From contig JABUUX010000305.1 in the NCBI GenBank assembly GCA_021442965.1, forward strand, positions 1-8,483: a stretch of DNA of 8,483 nt, read 5' to 3'. The notes under the pieces were generated by a model that worked only from the letters and a program-made list of their open reading frames with translations, ran no database searches and had not been told where the DNA came from. Numbering within the stretch: the first letter of the stretch is position 1; every line of letters starts with the position of its first letter. The translations under genes and the position numbers were made by a program. Shown here in pieces: positions 6,112-8,483 of the stretch. Origin of the DNA: Treponema sp. (GTDB taxonomy: Bacteria; Spirochaetota; Spirochaetia; Treponematales; Treponemataceae).

Positions 6112-8007
6112 TTATTTTGAGCCCTTTCTTTTTCCTTTTGGAGGAAGAGTTTTTTGAGCTTCAGCATTGCCTATTTTTTTTGTTTTCATTTCATCTTTCT
6201 TTTTTGACATCATTTTATTAATGATAACCTGTTGCCCCATTTGGAAAAGATTAGATGTTGTCCAATAAAGAAGAAGTCCAGAAGGTGCATTATAGAACAG
6301 GAAGAAGAATATAATTGGCATACCATATGTCATAAATTTCATACTCATCTGTCCCTGCTGCTGTGCAGTCTGACCGCCATACTGTGTTACTTTTCCATAG
6401 AAAAGCTGAGTAACTGTATAAACTATTGGAAGTATTCTAAGGTGTGTCCATCCAAGAAGTGGAATTGTTATTGGAAGTTTCCAAATACTGTCACCAACAG
6501 AAAGGTCTTCAATCCAATGAGGAATAAACATAGCCCCACGGAATTCATATTTGTAATTAAACAAATTATACATTGCAAACAAAATCAGGAACTGAAGAAT
6601 TAACGGAAGACATCCGCTCATTGGATTATAACCAACTTCCTTGTAAAGTTTCTGCATTTCCATGTTTAATTTCTGCTGGTCATTTTTATATTTTTCCTGA
6701 AGCTCTTGTGTTCTAGGCTGGATTTCCTGCATTTTCAAAGTACCCATAGACTGATTTTTTGAAAGCGGGAATAAGGCAAGTCTAAGAAGAAGAGTAAGAA
6801 CTATAATTGCAACTCCCCAGTTTCTTACTACTTTATAAATCCATTCAAGAAGGAATTTAAGCACAATTTCCAACCAAGAAAGCCATCCTGAAGACTGGAG
6901 TGCTGGAGTTAAAATATATCCTGAAAATGATTCATCTTTTCCCCATTCTGTTGTATCAGTTGTTTTATAAATCTTCAGATCTTTTTCATTTCTTGGACCA
7001 AAATACATCCAATACGTATCTTTTACGTCTGTACCGGACATTGCTTTACGTTCGATAAATGCTTGAGCATTTGCATAGTTATCTTTTTCAACTAGTGAAG
7101 AATAAACTGTTTTTGAAACAGTATTCTTTTTTGCAGGAATCATAATTTCTGTAAAGTATTTTCCTGCAATAGCAACCCACTCAATTTCATTTTTTGATTT
7201 ATCCCAAACTTTGAAATCACCTTTTCCAAGAACCTTGTGTTTTTGTTTTTTCCCATCGTAAGCAAGGAATTGGCGATTTTCATATCTGTTTTCTTTTGGA
7301 TCAAAATGTGGTCCAATCTGAGGAGCAGATCTAAGTGTATAAGCAACATCTTCTTTGTTTAAGAAAGAAAGATCATCATTAGAATGGAAAAGTACATCTA
7401 ATTTGAACAAGTTTTCATTATCTTTAAATGAATATTGTTTTCCAAAAGTGAATGTTTTAACTTCCCCATTTTTTTTGATTTTTACTTCTTTCGAAAATCT
7501 GATTGTTTTGTCATCAATTTTTGTTACTTCCATTGGAACATTGTAAATATTATCTGCTGCCTGCCCAAAAGCAACTGCCAGAGTTCTGTTTGCTTCAGAA
7601 ACACTATCTGATATCTGAACTCCCTCTTTTGTATCTTTATCAATGACTTTTTTCTTTTCGTCGGTTCCGGCAAGTTTATAACTAACAATATCTCCGCCTT
7701 TATTTGTAAAAGTAACTTCAACTTTGTCTGTTTTGATTGTATAAAACTGTTCCGGCTCTTCTACAACAGGTTCTGTATTTTCAAAATCAGCAGCCGTTAT
7801 TAAATCAGTTTGTGTTTGTTTTTCAGAAAGTATATCTGTTTCTTGTTCAATAACTTTTTCCTCAGTTGCTGAAATTTCTGTATCGCCTGATTTTACTGGA
7901 GTTTTGCTTATACCAAATATTCCAGGAAAAAATTTAGGCAGTACAACATAAAAACCAATCAAAATAACAGAACACAATACAATTGCTAAAATAGTGTTTT
8001 TTTTCAT
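6112..8007 (-). CDS. yidC: Membrane protein insertase YidC
   Basis: This 631-residue YidC/Oxa1/Alb3-family insertase moves membrane proteins into the lipid bilayer, alone or with SecYEG. It has the diderm layout. TM1 is at ~5-24, followed by an acidic, low-complexity linker (~40-88) and the periplasmic beta-rich P1 domain (~88-350). The conserved insertase core runs from ~373 to 597. In the core, NWGVAIIVLTLLLRLALFPL carries the groove Arg409. The cytoplasmic coiled-coil hairpin spans ~417-458, FRGAMFIPHWIEDLS is at 489-503, and PSGLLLYWTTSNLFQMGQQ is in the last helix (575-593). The tail (599-631) is strongly basic, which in the family favours ribosome contact. The start at 8007 is chosen because GGAGAA lies just upstream; an in-frame ATG four codons earlier (8019) has no ribosome-binding site. 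It lies 70 bases after yidD. Confidence 0.95.
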   Translation of the reverse strand: MKKNTILAIVLCSVILIGFYVVLPKFFPGIFGISKTPVKSGDTEISATEEKVIEQETDILSEKQTQTDLITAADFENTEPVVEEPEQFYTIKTDKVEVTFTNKGGDIVSYKLAGTDEKKKVIDKDTKEGVQISDSVSEANRTLAVAFGQAADNIYNVPMEVTKIDDKTIRFSKEVKIKKNGEVKTFTFGKQYSFKDNENLFKLDVLFHSNDDLSFLNKEDVAYTLRSAPQIGPHFDPKENRYENRQFLAYDGKKQKHKVLGKGDFKVWDKSKNEIEWVAIAGKYFTEIMIPAKKNTVSKTVYSSLVEKDNYANAQAFIERKAMSGTDVKDTYWMYFGPRNEKDLKIYKTTDTTEWGKDESFSGYILTPALQSSGWLSWLEIVLKFLLEWIYKVVRNWGVAIIVLTLLLRLALFPLSKNQSMGTLKMQEIQPRTQELQEKYKNDQQKLNMEMQKLYKEVGYNPMSGCLPLILQFLILFAMYNLFNYKYEFRGAMFIPHWIEDLSVGDSIWKLPITIPLLGWTHLRILPIVYTVTQLFYGKVTQYGGQTAQQQGQMSMKFMTYGMPIIFFFLFYNAPSGLLLYWTTSNLFQMGQQVIINKMMSKKKDEMKTKKIGNAEAQKTLPPKGKRKGSK

Positions 8008-8011
8008 TAGA

Positions 8012-8017
8012 TTCTCC
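8012..8017 (-). promoter_or_regulatory. Shine-Dalgarno deciding the yidC start
   Basis: GGAGAA on the - strand is 4 bases before the ATG at 8007 (6 bases if counted from its GGAG core). It overlaps the GAG codon after the alternative upstream ATG at 8019, so the two starts are mutually exclusive and the downstream one is better supported. Confidence 0.7.
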
Positions 8018-8077
8018 ATTTTATAATCTTAAAAAATATGTTTTTCACAGTCGGAGTAAAATTTTTTTATATCATTT

Positions 8078-8326
8078 TTATGGAACAGGATCATATCCGC
8101 CCTCATGAAATGGATTACATCTCAATATTCGTTTTATCGCAAGGAACATACCTTTTAGAGGACCGTATTTTTTTACTGCTTCCAATGCATATGCAGAGCA
8201 AGTTGGTGTATATCTGCAACTTGAAGGAAACAGTGGAGAAATACAAACCTGATAAAATCGTATTAAATAAATGAAGAATTGAGAAACAATATGTTTCAAT
8301 TCTTTAATAATTCTGCCTTTTGACAC
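8078..8326 (-). CDS. yidD: Membrane protein insertion efficiency factor YidD
   Basis: This 82-residue YidD-family protein is a small inner-membrane-associated protein thought to help YidC-dependent insertion. Family hallmarks are all present: the amphipathic N-terminal helix, [11 protein letters not shown] (23-33), [19 protein letters not shown] (37-55), the [18 protein letters not shown] ending (65-82), and the three conserved cysteines 37, 43 and 70. Length matches the family (~70-90). The start is uncertain. The GTG at 8326 gives the usual length but has no clear Shine-Dalgarno and overlaps rnpA by 31 bases. A TTG at 8299, next to the rnpA stop, would give a 73-residue form that still contains the whole conserved region. 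It sits in the standard rnpA-yidD-yidC order. Confidence 0.9.
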   Translation of the reverse strand: MSKGRIIKELKHIVSQFFIYLIRFYQVCISPLFPSSCRYTPTCSAYALEAVKKYGPLKGMFLAIKRILRCNPFHEGGYDPVP

Positions 8327-8483
8327 AATATTCGAAATTGATCACACCGTGTGCTGAACGAGTCGTTTCCTGGATAAATCTGTAATAACATATCGTATCC
8401 GGTGTTCAGGTGTGCTTTAAATAGACGATAGACTTCCCGGCTGTAACGTTTTGATAAGTTCCTTTGAACCGCGTTACCGTAGC
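8296..8483 (-). CDS. rnpA: Ribonuclease P protein component RnpA, C-terminal part (5' end outside window)
   Basis: The last 62 codons of rnpA read from the right edge of the window to a TGA at 8298-8296. RnpA is the protein subunit of RNase P and helps the catalytic RNA bind and process pre-tRNA 5' leaders. The fragment shows the family core [19 protein letters not shown], matching the RNR-motif helix, followed by a beta strand [11 protein letters not shown] and a C-terminal helix ending LLKN. The third position of the RNR motif, normally Arg or Lys, is Leu here. Local sequence is visibly richer in G+C than the following genes. The upstream gene is probably rpmH, as in most bacteria, but it is outside the window. 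The 3' end overlaps yidD by 31 bases if yidD starts at GTG. Confidence 0.9.
   Translation of the reverse strand, partial: YGNAVQRNLSKRYSREVYRLFKAHLNTGYDMLLQIYPGNDSFSTRCDQFRILCQKAELLKN

Noticed and set aside
6232..6603. 123-codon open frame on the + strand opposite yidC
   Set aside because: It lies wholly antisense to the conserved YidC core and its translation looks like a shadow of the YidC codons.
8043..8061. Possible small hairpin (TTTTAC/GTGAAA) between yidD and yidC followed by a T-rich stretch
   Set aside because: The stem is six pairs with one G-U and nearly no GC, and the T's are interrupted. It is too weak to call an attenuator.
8038..8274. Open frame on the + strand opposite yidD
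   Set aside because: It is the antisense of a well-conserved yidD, has no Shine-Dalgarno and gives no recognisable protein.
1..8483. Search for a mobile element, CRISPR array, toxin-antitoxin pair or defence cluster
   Set aside because: No repeats of the right size, transposase, integrase or defence-type proteins are present; the genes are core or envelope functions in conserved order.

Overview
The window is AT-rich, ordinary chromosomal DNA that most resembles a Treponema-type spirochaete. The evidence for that lineage is the rnpA-yidD-yidC-jag order, a YidC with the large periplasmic domain of diderm bacteria, lipoproteins with relaxed spirochaete-like lipoboxes, a lipoprotein joining a cyclophilin to an FKBP domain, and a divergent MraY. 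The lineage call is inferred from protein character and gene order; no database search was possible. I see no rRNA, tRNA, insertion sequence, CRISPR array, phage gene or attachment site.

Layout. Bases 1-1185 (+ strand) hold the 3' half of mraY, which starts outside the window, and a small uncharacterised lipoprotein gene whose Shine-Dalgarno overlaps the mraY stop codon. Everything from 1197 to 8483 is on the - strand and forms two transcription units that read toward mraY. The upstream unit enters at the right edge and runs rnpA (partial), yidD, yidC, jag/khpB, an uncharacterised secreted cysteine-containing protein, a cyclophilin-FKBP lipoprotein, and a ychJ-type SEC-C protein. It ends at a strong intrinsic terminator (2939-2983). 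The second unit, rlmB then a hemolysin III/PAQR-like membrane protein, starts from an extended -10 promoter that overlaps that terminator. It ends at an intrinsic terminator lying inside the 3' coding region of the convergent lipoprotein gene (1118-1162).

How the genes fit together. The long unit is largely an envelope-biogenesis operon. YidC inserts membrane proteins, YidD assists insertion, and Jag/KhpB is an RNA-binding protein habitually encoded after YidC. The anchored prolyl isomerase would help fold exported proteins. The secreted protein between jag and the isomerase has no function I can name, but its position and a one-base stop/start overlap with jag tie it to this set. mraY (lipid I synthesis) and RNase P protein are housekeeping.

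No new multi-gene system stands out. The points worth a second look are family members with altered key residues (the PAQR protein, the RnpA RNR motif, MraY HDH), the uncharacterised envelope proteins, and two compact transcription-control arrangements. Three starts (rlmB, hlyIII-like, yidC) were moved downstream from the longest reading frame because a clear Shine-Dalgarno sits just before an internal ATG.
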